51,696 nt of DNA from contig JAIXSO010000070.1 of NCBI GenBank assembly GCA_027484685.1, positions 1 through 51,696 of the forward strand, read 5' to 3'. The position numbers were made by a program, and so were the translations under genes. The first letter of the stretch is position 1. The number at the start of each line of letters is the position of its first letter. Of the stretch, positions 32,612 through 42,066 are shown in pieces. A model generated the notes under the pieces. The model saw only the letters and a list, made by a program, of their open reading frames with translations, was not told the origin of the DNA and did no database searches. This stretch comes from Bacteroidota bacterium (lineage in GTDB: Bacteria; Bacteroidota; Bacteroidia; UKL13-3).

Positions 32612-35600
32612 CTACCTCAGCAGTGTAACTGTTCCGTGGAAGTTAAACTTCTTTCCATTTGTTCCCTCGGCCGTAATTATGTAAAAATAAACGCCTTCTT
32701 GGCAATCAGTTCCTTTATATTTCCCATCCCACCATTTTCCGTTTGGCATTTGGTATTCATAGATTAGTTGTCCCCATCTATTCCAAATAGTTCCATTGAG
32801 GTATTTTAAAAAATTCATATTATTTACCTTGTTTTCAAAAAAATCATTCAAATTATCTCCATTTGGAGTAAAAACGTTGGGAATTTGAATAATTATTTCA
32901 CCATCAGCAATAATGGTTAAGCTAGCAGTGTCAACACAGCCAGATTTGCTAATAGCAGTTAATACAACATTGTAAGTTCCAATATTTTCAAAAGTATAAG
33001 AAGGGTTTATTTGGGTAGAAATAATATTATTTTCAAAATTCCAAATATACTTTGTAGCATTGGTGCTATTATTATTAAACTGCACGGTTAAAGGTATAAA
33101 TCCATTGGTAATATTGGTTGTAAAATCGGCAATTGCACTATCCAAAGTAATTTTTACTGAATCTGCTGTTTTACAGTTTCCATCACTATTTTGAACGGTT
33201 AATTTGTAAAAACCAGTTTTAGGAGTTGTTATATTAGGATCCAAAATATTAGGATTGCTAACCAATACTGCTGGTTCCCAATTAAATATATCGCCTTTGG
33301 TAGCAATTCCTTTTAATTGGTAATTGGTTCCAATACAAATGGTGGTGTCTAATCCTGCATCTACTATTGGTTTTTCTTTTACAATAACTTTAATAGTATC
33401 TAATGAAGGGCAAGCAGTATTGAAGCTTTTTACAATAAATTCTGTTGTTATTGGTGGAAATGCCTTGGTTATTAAGTTGGTTGAGTCAGTTAAATATTGA
33501 GGATTTAACCAACGAATTTGACTTGCACCTGAAACACTTAAAGTAGCGGTATCATATTCGCAAATTGTTTGATCAACACCTGCATTTATCGGAATTATGT
33601 TGTTTATTATAACTTTAACACTATCAGTGTTTATACAAAAGCCATTATTTGTTGTTAAATAAAAAGTTGTTGTAGAACTTGGCTTGGCATAAGTTATAAA
33701 AGTATTTGCATCATTAACAAAAATGCTTGGGCTCCATTTGGCTATGCCGTCCCCCGAGCCATTTAACATAAAGCTATCGTTTTCGCATATTGTGCCACCA
33801 ATTCCAGCATCTACTAATGGCAGTGGCCTTACTAATACATTAACTGTGTCGTAATAGGTACATGAACTAAAACCACTTCTAACAATATAATCAGTTGTGA
33901 TTTTGGGTTTTACAAACGGGTTCGCAATAGTAGAATCGCTTATATTTATTGCTTTTATCCAATTGTAATTAAAACCACCAGTTGCATTCAGTTTAACGGA
34001 ATCGCCATTACAAATTGCTAAGTTTGTTCCTGCATTCAAAGTTAAAGGAGTTGACACGATAACATCTACAGTATCGTGTTTGATGCATGATCCTGCAATT
34101 GAAGTTAATACGTAATACGTTGAAATATTAGGTCTTACAAATGGATTTAATATATTGGTATTGTTTAAGCCAGCTTTTGTTTCCCAAAAAAATGAACCCA
34201 TTGCCGAGCCATTAAGTTGAACGCTATCTCCTGGGCAAATTCCTCTATCAGATCCTGCATTTGCTGCTATTTGAGTTACATTTACTTTAACAGTATCGCG
34301 TGCAAAACAATGGCCATCTTGCGCTAACAAAATATAATTTGAGGTAATAGTAGGTTTTGCAAATGTGTTTGCCACTAAACTATCCGTCAACCCTGATTTA
34401 GGGTACCATTTTAGTAGATTATAACCTGTGCCGTTTAATTGAATACTATCTCCTAAACATATGTTTTGGTCTGTTGAAGCATTGCTATTTGGTGCAAAAA
34501 CAGTAACGTTGATAGTATCGCGTTTAACGCATGCGCCACTTGTGGCTTCTAATACGTAAAGTGTGGTTGTTTGTGGTTTAACAAAAGGAGAAAGTTGATT
34601 TGGGTTGGTTAAACTTGGATTGGTTTGCCACAAAAACGAACCTATAACTGTAGCACTTAATTGTATGCTATCGCCCTTACAAATTGAAGTGTCTTTGCCA
34701 AGTTGAACTTGCACTTGATTTATAAAAATTTGAACAGTGTCTCTCTGAACACATCTGCCAATTGATGATGTTAAATAATAGGTACTATTTATACTTGGTT
34801 TTGAATAAGTGATTACGTTTGAGGTATCGTTTAAGTTGGTTTTAGGAGTCCATTTTAAAACTCCATTGCCCGTTCCGGTCAATAAAACACTATCTCCTAA
34901 ACAAATTGTTTTATCTGTACCCGCATTTGCTGCTGGGCTATTTACTGTAATTTTTACCGTGTCTCTTCTTGTGCAGCCTAAATTTGTAACTTTTAAAACA
35001 AAATTGGTTGTAATATTGGGTTTTATAAAAGTATTTAAAGCATTGCTATCACTTAAAAATGAACTTTTTTCCCAAATAAATGTGCCAACTGCTGACCCAT
35101 TTAATCTGATACTATCCCCATTACAAATAGTTGAATCTGATCCTGCTTGCGCCAAAATAGGCCTAGTATTTACTTTGATAGTATCGTAAGCAATACATGT
35201 TCCACTAATTCCTCTTACTATATAGCTTATTGTATCAGTTGGCTTGGCAACAGGGTTGAAAATATTTACATTGTTAAGGCCTAGCGAAGGTGTCCAAAAG
35301 TAAGAATTTGCTCCAGAAGCCGTAAGTTGTACACTATCACCTCGACAAATAGTTGCATCAATACCAGCATTAACCGAAATATTTGTAACAGTTAATGTTA
35401 TTTCCTCCGATGAATCTACTTCACTACAATTATTAGTTACTTTGAGTTTATATGTGCCCGAAATTTTAGCGAAATAACCAAGTTTATTAGCACCAGCTAT
35501 GGCAATATTGTTTCTGAACCATTGAAATGAAACTCCATACATTGAATCAAGAAGTTGGAGTAAAATACTATCTCCATTACAAATGCTTGTATTAGTTGGT

Positions 35601-37057
35601 TTAAGTTTAAATGGGGCAGTAGGTGCTAGCTTTGCAAAGTACGAATCTTCAGCCCCTGAACTTGTTAAACTATTTGTTCCAAAAGACGCTGTGTTTGAAA
35701 AGTAACCACAAGTAAAAAGGTTCCCAAATTTATCGCAAACTGTTGAGTAACAATAATCATTTCCACTGCCGCCCATTTTAACACCACTTATGGCTTGTCC
35801 ACTCATTGGGTTAATTATGCCTATAAACCCATCTCCAGATCCGTTTGAGTTAAGAATAACGCTGTTACCTAAGTTAATTGTATTATTAAAATACCCACTA
35901 ATTACTAAATTTTTTTCTTTATTTATACTAACTCCCCAACCATATTCAATTCCACTACCTCCTATTACTTTAACCCAATTTAATATGCCAACACTGTCAT
36001 AAGAAGACAAACAAAAATCATAGCCTCCGTTATTAGTTAATGGTAAACTAGTTCCTGGAAAGTTTGAACTAAATGAAGAGTTACCTTGGCCAAAATGACC
36101 GACAGTATAAATATTTCCATTTTCATCAGCTATACAACTCGATAACCCTTCGTCTGCAGCACTTGTCATGCCATTAGCCCAAATCCAATTACCCGCATTA
36201 CTAGCCTTTGCTATATAACCTCCCCAGAATGAAGAATTGTTTATTGTGATAGCTCCGAATGTTGCTGAATATCCTGAATATCCAAAATTACCAACCACAT
36301 AAATGTTATTTTGACGATCAATAGTTATATCTATTGCTAGGTCAGGGCCTTGTCCCCCAGCTGAACTTACCCATTGTAAAATACCTGCTGGAGAGTATTT
36401 AGAAATAAAGATGTCATGACCACCAATACTTGTTTTGTTCATAGTTGGTCCACTTTTTGTGCCGAAGGTTGCTGTACTACTGAATAAACCACCACAAATA
36501 ATATTCCCATCATTATCTAAATTTAAACTACAGCCTTCATCTGAACCATTTCCACCAGAACTAATTACCCAGATTAATACCCCTGATGTATCATATTTGG
36601 CAAGAAAAGCATCATTTCCTCCATTTGAACTTAATGTTTGAGATGTTCCTGATGTGGTTGAAAAAGTTGCAGTTCCACTAAATGTTCCTGTTGCATAAAT
36701 ACTACCTTTATTGTCGTATTTAATTTTTAGGAAAAAAAAACTACCGCATTCGTTTCCACTTCCACCAATAAAGTTTTTCCAAATCAAATTTCTATTACAA
36801 TCCATTTTTGAAATATAAACATCTACTCCTCCCATTGAATTTATTGATCTAGATGCTAAGGCTCCCGTGCCAGGAAAAACTATTGTTCCATTAAAACCGC
36901 CAATCAGGAAAGTATTTCCGTTATTGTCGGTATCTATTGCCCTCGCGAAGTCAGACTGAGTGCTTCCAATTTTTTGAGCCCATTTAAAACTTTGGGCTTG
37001 AACCGAATTGAAATAAATAACTAAATAAAAAAACAAAATAAAAGATCTTTGATTCAT
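32612..37057 (-). CDS. T9SS type B protein: seven SBBP blades, ten Ig-like repeats, PKD
   Basis: A 1481-residue exported protein. Signal peptide 1-21 (ends SVQAQ). Residues about 25-480 hold seven SBBP-like repeats (pattern D..GN.Y..G.F, e.g. DNDGNIICGGLF, DENGNIYTVGHF), again one seven-bladed propeller. An Ig-like module (about 485-565) is followed by ten tandem repeats of about 74 residues, each NAG.D.TIC.GDSIQLNGSG..W..........NPF.KP..TT.Y.......C...DT..V.V, with two Cys likely forming a disulfide. A PKD domain and the gliding-motility type B sorting domain end it (PNVFTPNGDNLNDFF, WNRWGQLIYEY, FNFHGTVTLLR). Surface or secreted protein. It is a paralogue of the 39633 gene in its C-terminal half. 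Confidence 0.93.
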   Translation of the reverse strand: MNQRSFILFFYLVIYFNSVQAQSFKWAQKIGSTQSDFARAIDTDNNGNTFLIGGFNGTIVFPGTGALASRSINSMGGVDVYISKMDCNRNLIWKNFIGGSGNECGSFFFLKIKYDNKGSIYATGTFSGTATFSTTSGTSQTLSSNGGNDAFLAKYDTSGVLIWVISSGGNGSDEGCSLNLDNDGNIICGGLFSSTATFGTKSGPTMNKTSIGGHDIFISKYSPAGILQWVSSAGGQGPDLAIDITIDRQNNIYVVGNFGYSGYSATFGAITINNSSFWGGYIAKASNAGNWIWANGMTSAADEGLSSCIADENGNIYTVGHFGQGNSSFSSNFPGTSLPLTNNGGYDFCLSSYDSVGILNWVKVIGGSGIEYGWGVSINKEKNLVISGYFNNTINLGNSVILNSNGSGDGFIGIINPMSGQAISGVKMGGSGNDYCYSTVCDKFGNLFTCGYFSNTASFGTNSLTSSGAEDSYFAKLAPTAPFKLKPTNTSICNGDSILLQLLDSMYGVSFQWFRNNIAIAGANKLGYFAKISGTYKLKVTNNCSEVDSSEEITLTVTNISVNAGIDATICRGDSVQLTASGANSYFWTPSLGLNNVNIFNPVAKPTDTISYIVRGISGTCIAYDTIKVNTRPILAQAGSDSTICNGDSIRLNGSAVGTFIWEKSSFLSDSNALNTFIKPNITTNFVLKVTNLGCTRRDTVKITVNSPAANAGTDKTICLGDSVLLTGTGNGVLKWTPKTNLNDTSNVITYSKPSINSTYYLTSSIGRCVQRDTVQIFINQVQVQLGKDTSICKGDSIQLSATVIGSFLWQTNPSLTNPNQLSPFVKPQTTTLYVLEATSGACVKRDTINVTVFAPNSNASTDQNICLGDSIQLNGTGYNLLKWYPKSGLTDSLVANTFAKPTITSNYILLAQDGHCFARDTVKVNVTQIAANAGSDRGICPGDSVQLNGSAMGSFFWETKAGLNNTNILNPFVRPNISTYYVLTSIAGSCIKHDTVDVIVSTPLTLNAGTNLAICNGDSVKLNATGGFNYNWIKAINISDSTIANPFVKPKITTDYIVRSGFSSCTYYDTVNVLVRPLPLVDAGIGGTICENDSFMLNGSGDGIAKWSPSIFVNDANTFITYAKPSSTTTFYLTTNNGFCINTDSVKVIINNIIPINAGVDQTICEYDTATLSVSGASQIRWLNPQYLTDSTNLITKAFPPITTEFIVKSFNTACPSLDTIKVIVKEKPIVDAGLDTTICIGTNYQLKGIATKGDIFNWEPAVLVSNPNILDPNITTPKTGFYKLTVQNSDGNCKTADSVKITLDSAIADFTTNITNGFIPLTVQFNNNSTNATKYIWNFENNIISTQINPSYTFENIGTYNVVLTAISKSGCVDTASLTIIADGEIIIQIPNVFTPNGDNLNDFFENKVNNMNFLKYLNGTIWNRWGQLIYEYQMPNGKWWDGKYKGTDCQEGVYFYIITAEGTNGKKFNFHGTVTLLR

Positions 37058-37139
37058 TTTTAATTACATTATTTGCAATAATAGGAATTACAATTTAATT
37101 ATTAATTTTAAGAAAACTTTTTAAATACTTGTTATTTAT

Positions 37140-37147
37140 TAATTTTG
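37140..37147 (+). promoter_or_regulatory. -7 box of the 37167 glycosyltransferase operon
   Basis: TAATTTTG matches TAnnTTTG fully; an AAAAGGA ribosome binding site (37153-37159) and a GTG start (37167) follow. Confidence 0.4.
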
Positions 37148-37166
37148 AACTCAAAAGGATTTTACA

Positions 37167-38075
37167 GTGTTCAATACTCCAATTTTATTTTTAATATTTA
37201 ACAGACCAAATACAACCAAGGCAGTATTTGAAAGTATAAGAGCGGTAAAGCCTTTAAGGTTATATGTTGCTGCTGATGGTGCAAGAACTGATAAAGTTGG
37301 AGAGGGTCTTTTGGTCCAAGAAACTAGGGCTATTTTAAATGATATTGACTGGGATTGTGAAGTAAAAACTCTGTTTAGAACAGAAAATTTAGGTTGTAAA
37401 ATAGCTGTAAGCTCTGCAATTGACTGGTTTTTTGAAAATGAAGAACAAGGAATAATTTTAGAGGATGATTGTTTGCCAGATTTAAGTTTTTATAGCTATT
37501 GTGAAGAACTTTTGGAACTCTATAAGTCGAATCCTAAAATTCTCCATATAGGTGGCGTGAATTTTCAAAATGGAAGAAAAAGAGGTAATGCCTCTTATTA
37601 TTTTACTTCATATAACCATGTGTGGGGTTGGGCTTCATGGCGAAGGGCGTGGTATTATTATGATGTTAATTTGAAAAATGTTGAAGAATTTGAATTAAAG
37701 AAACTTCTTGACACCAAATTATCGTGTAAAAGAGAAAGAAGGTATTGGAAGTATATTTACAATATGGTAATTCTAGGAAAAATAGGTACCTGGGACTACC
37801 AATGGTTATTTTCAATTTGGTTTAACGATGGAGTCTGCATCTCTCCCAATGTAAATCTGATTAAAAACATTGGATTTAATAATGTTGGTACTCATACTGT
37901 GGGTGATGATGTTTTAGGTTTAAGTAATATTGAGCTTAATTCTCTTTCTAAGTTAATTCATCCTGATAAGGTTGTAATTGATAAAAAAGCAGATAGTTAT
38001 GTTTTTAGAAATTTTATTAATCCTCCCTTTTTTTTATACCTTTATAAAAAGTTAATTTTTTTGCTAAGTAAGTAA
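37167..38075 (+). CDS. Glycosyltransferase, GT-A nucleotide-diphospho-sugar transferase type
   Basis: A 302-residue protein starting with GTG, helped by an AAAAGGA ribosome binding site. The N-terminal PILFLIFNRPNTTKAVFESI, the segment RLYVAADGAR and the acidic metal site GIILEDDCLPDLSFYSYC, then YHVWGWASWRRAW-like text (NHVWGWASWRRAW), match the GT-A family often labelled hemolytic protein HlpA-like. Predicted to transfer a sugar from a nucleotide donor. It opens a plus-strand trio with an FkbM methyltransferase and a DUF5672 protein, set between two minus-strand T9SS genes. Confidence 0.85.
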   Translation: MFNTPILFLIFNRPNTTKAVFESIRAVKPLRLYVAADGARTDKVGEGLLVQETRAILNDIDWDCEVKTLFRTENLGCKIAVSSAIDWFFENEEQGIILEDDCLPDLSFYSYCEELLELYKSNPKILHIGGVNFQNGRKRGNASYYFTSYNHVWGWASWRRAWYYYDVNLKNVEEFELKKLLDTKLSCKRERRYWKYIYNMVILGKIGTWDYQWLFSIWFNDGVCISPNVNLIKNIGFNNVGTHTVGDDVLGLSNIELNSLSKLIHPDKVVIDKKADSYVFRNFINPPFFLYLYKKLIFLLSK

Positions 38076-38103
38076 TATATTTGTTTTTAATTGATGAAAT
38101 TTT

Positions 38104-38892
38104 ATGTTTTTGAAAGCTGAGAGGTTAGGTGGTTTTTTAATTAAATCCGTAGATATAAATTATCTTGATAGGGTTTTGTTATTGTTTCGCAAAAGATTTA
38201 TAAAAGGCTTTGTTAAACTGAAAGGTAATAGATTTTATTATACTGATTCTGTCTCTTTTTTGACAATTTTTAGCGAGATTTTTATTAAGAAAATTTATAA
38301 ATTCAAATCGAATTCCAACCAGCCAATTATATTTGATTGTGGTGCTAATATAGGTTTAAGTGTATTATATTTTAAAATGTTATATCCCAATGCTATAATT
38401 CATGCATTTGAACCAGACCCTGAAATTTTTAAATTATTAAATCAAAATTTGCGACCTTATAATTTTAACAATGTTTTTCTTCACGAAAAGGCAGTTTGGA
38501 TAAATAATCAAGAATTGTCTTTTTTATCTCAAGGTGGCTCTTCAGGTAAAATCGGCTCTTCAGGAAATGCCATTAAAGTTGGTGCCATTAGGTTGAAAGA
38601 TTTTTTGCAGAATCAAGAAATTGATTTTTTAAAAATGGATATTGAAGGTGCTGAATACAATGTATTACTTGATTGTAAAGATGAGCTTAAAAATATAAAA
38701 ACGCTTTTTATAGAATACCATTCTTTTTATGACGAAGAGCAGCACTTGGATGAGATTTTATTGTTTATTAAAAGTGCAGGGTTTACGTATTATATTCAAC
38801 ATGAAACCACTAGTAACAGCCCATTTGTTTCAATTAATTCAATTGGTAATATGAATTTACAAATAAATATTTTTTGTTATAAGAACTTTTAA
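38104..38892 (+). CDS. FkbM-family methyltransferase
   Basis: A 262-residue SAM methyltransferase. SAM motif IIFDCGANIG (75-84), the acidic strand end HAFEPDPEIFKLL and the family motif DFLKMDIEGAEYNVLLD later. It should O-methylate a sugar of the surface glycan. It follows the glycosyltransferase by 28 nt and abuts the DUF5672 gene with no gap. Confidence 0.88.
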   Translation: MFLKAERLGGFLIKSVDINYLDRVLLLFRKRFIKGFVKLKGNRFYYTDSVSFLTIFSEIFIKKIYKFKSNSNQPIIFDCGANIGLSVLYFKMLYPNAIIHAFEPDPEIFKLLNQNLRPYNFNNVFLHEKAVWINNQELSFLSQGGSSGKIGSSGNAIKVGAIRLKDFLQNQEIDFLKMDIEGAEYNVLLDCKDELKNIKTLFIEYHSFYDEEQHLDEILLFIKSAGFTYYIQHETTSNSPFVSINSIGNMNLQINIFCYKNF

Positions 38893-39627
38893 ATGAAGAG
38901 TGTTTGTATAGTTGTACCTGTTTATAGAAAAATACCAACTCCTTTTGAAATCGTTTCGTTAAAACAATTGGCAAAAGTTTTAGGAGAATTTGATATTTTT
39001 TTCATAGCCCCCAATGGATTAGATATTAAGCCGTACAATAAAATTATTTCAAACGCAAAAACTGTATTTTTTGAAAAGAATTATTTTAATAGCGTAAAAA
39101 GCTATAGTTCTTTATGTAAAAAGGCGGATTTCTATAAATATTTTTTAGGCTATGATTATATGCTTATTTATCAAACAGATTGTTTTGTATTTAAGAACGA
39201 ACTAATTAGTTGGTGTAATAAAGGTTATGATTACATTGGTGCACCTTGGATATCTCAAGAGTGGATGGTTGGGATGGCTAAGGATTTAAAAATGCCATTT
39301 ATTTACAAATATTTTAATAAAGTCGGTAATGGAGGTTTTTCCTTACGTAAAATTAAGAAGTTCTATTACTTTGCTTTCATTAATTCTTTAATAGCCAATT
39401 ATACCAATTTCAACGAAGATGTTTTTTGGTCAAATCTTCCAAGAATATTATTTCCACGATTTAATTATCCATCTTTCAATGAAGCTTTGTTGTTTGCTAT
39501 TGAAGAAAACCCTAAAGAATGTATGAAAATAAATAGTAATAATTTGCCTTTTGGTTGTCATGCTTGGGAAAAATACGACTTAAATTTTTGGAGAGAAGTT
39601 TTTGTGGATTATGGGTTTGAAGTTTAA
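38893..39627 (+). CDS. DUF5672-family protein, probable glycosyltransferase
   Basis: A 244-residue protein of the DUF5672 family: YMLIYQTDCFVFKNELISWC, then GYDYIGAPWI, VGNGGFSLRKIKKF and NEDVFW, in that order. The acidic QTDCFVF site and the NGGFSLR motif resemble GT-A transferases that handle a nucleotide sugar, and the family usually sits in glycan clusters, as here. Enzyme activity is inferred. It is the last gene of the trio and stops 5 nt before the stop codon of the convergent T9SS gene. Confidence 0.82.
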   Translation: MKSVCIVVPVYRKIPTPFEIVSLKQLAKVLGEFDIFFIAPNGLDIKPYNKIISNAKTVFFEKNYFNSVKSYSSLCKKADFYKYFLGYDYMLIYQTDCFVFKNELISWCNKGYDYIGAPWISQEWMVGMAKDLKMPFIYKYFNKVGNGGFSLRKIKKFYYFAFINSLIANYTNFNEDVFWSNLPRILFPRFNYPSFNEALLFAIEENPKECMKINSNNLPFGCHAWEKYDLNFWREVFVDYGFEV

Positions 39628-39632
39628 ATCAA

Positions 39633-42020
39633 TCACCTCAACAATGTAACTGTTCCATGGTATTCAAACGTTTCTCCATAAATGGTTTTGATATTAAAAA
39701 TGTAAAAGTATACACCCTCTGAACAGAAGTTTCCATTATAAGTTCCATCCCACCAAGTTTTTGTAGGATAACTAAATTCATAAATTAAGCCGCCCCATCT
39801 GTTCCAAATGGTTCCTTTTACATATGCTATTTGGCTTGAATCAGAGAAAATTATTTTAAAAACATCATTTAAATTATCACTATTTGGGGTGAAAACATTG
39901 GGGACATTAAGTTTTATATTTCCATTTACTATTATTTCATCCGTTGCTGTGTCTTTGCAATTATTTAAATCAGTTACAATTAATGTTACTTTGTACTTGC
40001 CTGTTTTAGTGTAGATAATATATGGGTTAGTTAAACTAGATGTGTCACTATTTCCCAAATCCCAATAGCTATTGACGTTTTTTGGTGTGCTTGTATTATT
40101 AAATGTTACTGTTAAAGGCACTATACCAGCAGAAGTAGATGCTTTAAAATTAGCCTTCGGATTGTTAACTGTTATTTGTATTGTGTCAAAGTTTATGCAG
40201 CCATTGGTTGAGTTTTCAGCTTTTACTACATATTGTAAACTCTTATCAGGTGTTGTTTTTGGACTTTTAATTAAATAATTGTCAAGAAAATTATTTGGCA
40301 GCCAAGTAAACTTATCTGCATCTGAAATGGTGTTGATTAAATACGATTCTCCTTTGCAAATAATTTTATCCAAGCCTCCATTGATATTGGGTTTTTCGTT
40401 AACGGTAATTGTTATGGAGTCTTCGGCAAAACAAGTTCCTGAGCTTGATTTTAAATAATATTTTGTGGTAGTATTAGGGCTAGCTACTGGATTTGGAATA
40501 TCGTTGCGACTTAGCCCAGCACTTGGTGTCCAAATAAAATTGGTTCCTCCTGTTGCCATTAGTTGAATGCTATCATTTTTACAAAGGCTAGTGTCTTTTC
40601 CTGCATCTATAATCAAACTACTAACAACAAAAACTTCTACTGAATCAATTTTTCGTTTACAAATTCCATCACTAACTAAAACATAATATTTGGTATTGGC
40701 GGTTGGTTTTGCAAATGGGTTATAAATGCTAGTATCGCTTAAAGTATTATTGGTTAACCATTCATATTTTGTGCCTCCACTTGCATTTAGTTGTGCGCTA
40801 TCACCAATACAAATACTTTTGTTTAATCCAGCATCTGGGTTAATGGTAGAAACATCAATTCTTATTGTATCTTTATTTGAGCATGAACCAATAAATCCTT
40901 CAACAATAAAAGTGGTATTGGTAATTGGTTTAGCTATCGGATTTGAGATAGTATCACTGTTTAAATATATTCCATTGTTCCAAATAAATTTGTCGGCACC
41001 AATAGCATTTAACTGAATGCTATCTCCTAAACAGATAGTATTATCTCCAATAATTTTTACAGCTGGTTTGTTTTTTACAGTTATTCTCACGGTGTCTTTG
41101 TCTTCACAAACACCATCCGAAACAGTTAAAATATAATCTTTTATGTTCAAAGTTCTCGTAAATGGATTTGAAATGGTATCGTTGCTTAAAAATGTTCCAT
41201 TATTCCATTTAAATTTAGGCCCACCGCTAGCATTTAGTTGAATGCTATCTCCAATACAAATGTTTTTATCCGTTCCAGCATTAGCATTTAATGAGTGTTG
41301 GAAATTATATAAAGTAACTACTTCGCTATAGCTCAATGCTCTATTATAAATCCTAATATCATCTATTTTTCCTGTGTAATAATCGGTAAATCCAGGGTCG
41401 TCTTTACCAATGTAAAGTGGATTGTTGGTATTTAATAAAAATGTTGAGGGACTAGAATTTTGTCCTATAAGTACACCATTTTTGTAGTAATTTAGTGTAT
41501 TACCATTCATCGTAACCACAAAGAAGTCCCATTTGTTTAAATCATTTGTTCCTATAAAATAGTCCCAAATTTTGTTGTTTAAAATTCCTGAAATTCCTGT
41601 GCCAATAAGAGAAACTCTATAATGGCATGTAGTTGCTGAATTTGACTTACTTAAAATAGAACCGTAATTAACACCAAACCAAACTGACCAAGCAGAAGTG
41701 TTTGCCCAAAATGCAACAGTAATGCTTGAAGTTGGAGAAGATAAACTTGTTGAATTAGGAACTAAAATATAAGAACTTCCATTAAATGAGTAAGCTGAAT
41801 TAGGATTGCCAAATCTATCTGTTGTTAAGGTTGCACCATAATTAGTACCATGATTGTTAAAACCTGATTGGTCCTGAGCATTTCCACTGAAAGGATAGCA
41901 GGCTACAAGTCCGGTATTAATGGGGTTTGCTATGGCACATTGATTACAAATAACTTGTGCTGTTGTATTATTTAGTAATAATATTAAAAATAATAAACTA
42001 GCTACAGATAATATTTTCAT
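39633..42020 (-). CDS. T9SS type B protein: LamG domain, five Ig-like repeats, PKD
   Basis: A 795-residue exported protein. I chose the ATG at 42020 (MKILSVASLLFLILLLNNTT, a clean signal peptide) over one 30 nt upstream. A LamG/concanavalin-like domain (about 30-240: GLVACYPFSGNAQDQSGFNN, ending KIDDIRIYNRALSYSEV) may bind carbohydrate. Five repeats of about 74 residues follow, each with NICIGDSIQLNASGG-like text and two Cys, then a PKD domain and the gliding-motility type B sorting domain (PNVFTPNSDNLNDVF, WNRWGGLIYEF, EYHGTVTLLR). Its C-terminal two thirds resemble the 32612 gene. Promoter at 42032-42061. Confidence 0.92.
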   Translation of the reverse strand: MKILSVASLLFLILLLNNTTAQVICNQCAIANPINTGLVACYPFSGNAQDQSGFNNHGTNYGATLTTDRFGNPNSAYSFNGSSYILVPNSTSLSSPTSSITVAFWANTSAWSVWFGVNYGSILSKSNSATTCHYRVSLIGTGISGILNNKIWDYFIGTNDLNKWDFFVVTMNGNTLNYYKNGVLIGQNSSPSTFLLNTNNPLYIGKDDPGFTDYYTGKIDDIRIYNRALSYSEVVTLYNFQHSLNANAGTDKNICIGDSIQLNASGGPKFKWNNGTFLSNDTISNPFTRTLNIKDYILTVSDGVCEDKDTVRITVKNKPAVKIIGDNTICLGDSIQLNAIGADKFIWNNGIYLNSDTISNPIAKPITNTTFIVEGFIGSCSNKDTIRIDVSTINPDAGLNKSICIGDSAQLNASGGTKYEWLTNNTLSDTSIYNPFAKPTANTKYYVLVSDGICKRKIDSVEVFVVSSLIIDAGKDTSLCKNDSIQLMATGGTNFIWTPSAGLSRNDIPNPVASPNTTTKYYLKSSSGTCFAEDSITITVNEKPNINGGLDKIICKGESYLINTISDADKFTWLPNNFLDNYLIKSPKTTPDKSLQYVVKAENSTNGCINFDTIQITVNNPKANFKASTSAGIVPLTVTFNNTSTPKNVNSYWDLGNSDTSSLTNPYIIYTKTGKYKVTLIVTDLNNCKDTATDEIIVNGNIKLNVPNVFTPNSDNLNDVFKIIFSDSSQIAYVKGTIWNRWGGLIYEFSYPTKTWWDGTYNGNFCSEGVYFYIFNIKTIYGETFEYHGTVTLLR

Positions 42021-42022
42021 TT

Positions 42023-42030
42023 TATATTTG
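42023..42030 (+). promoter_or_regulatory. -7 box for the 42067 gene
   Basis: TATATTTG, full match to TAnnTTTG, 36 nt before the TTG start. It forms a palindrome with the -7 box of the divergent gene (ATATTTG-G-CAAATAT, 42024-42038). No -33 TTTG is seen. Confidence 0.45.
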
Positions 42031-42031
42031 G

Positions 42032-42061
42032 CAAATATTAAAGCATACAATTATATCCAAA
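42032..42061 (-). promoter_or_regulatory. Promoter of the 39633 T9SS gene
   Basis: On the minus strand TTTG (42061-42058), 18 nt, AATATTTG (42039-42032), one mismatch to TAnnTTTG. The start codon at 42020 is 11 nt away. Confidence 0.45.
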
Positions 42062-42066
42062 ACACT

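Noticed and set aside
32534-32767. A 77-codon plus-strand frame upstream of and over the 32612 gene end
   Set aside because: Two thirds of it is antisense to the conserved type B sorting domain; no promoter or homology-like features.
34809-36641. Plus-strand open frames inside the 32612 gene
   Set aside because: Shadows of the repeat-coding strand; their hydrophobic look arises from reverse-complemented beta-strand codons.
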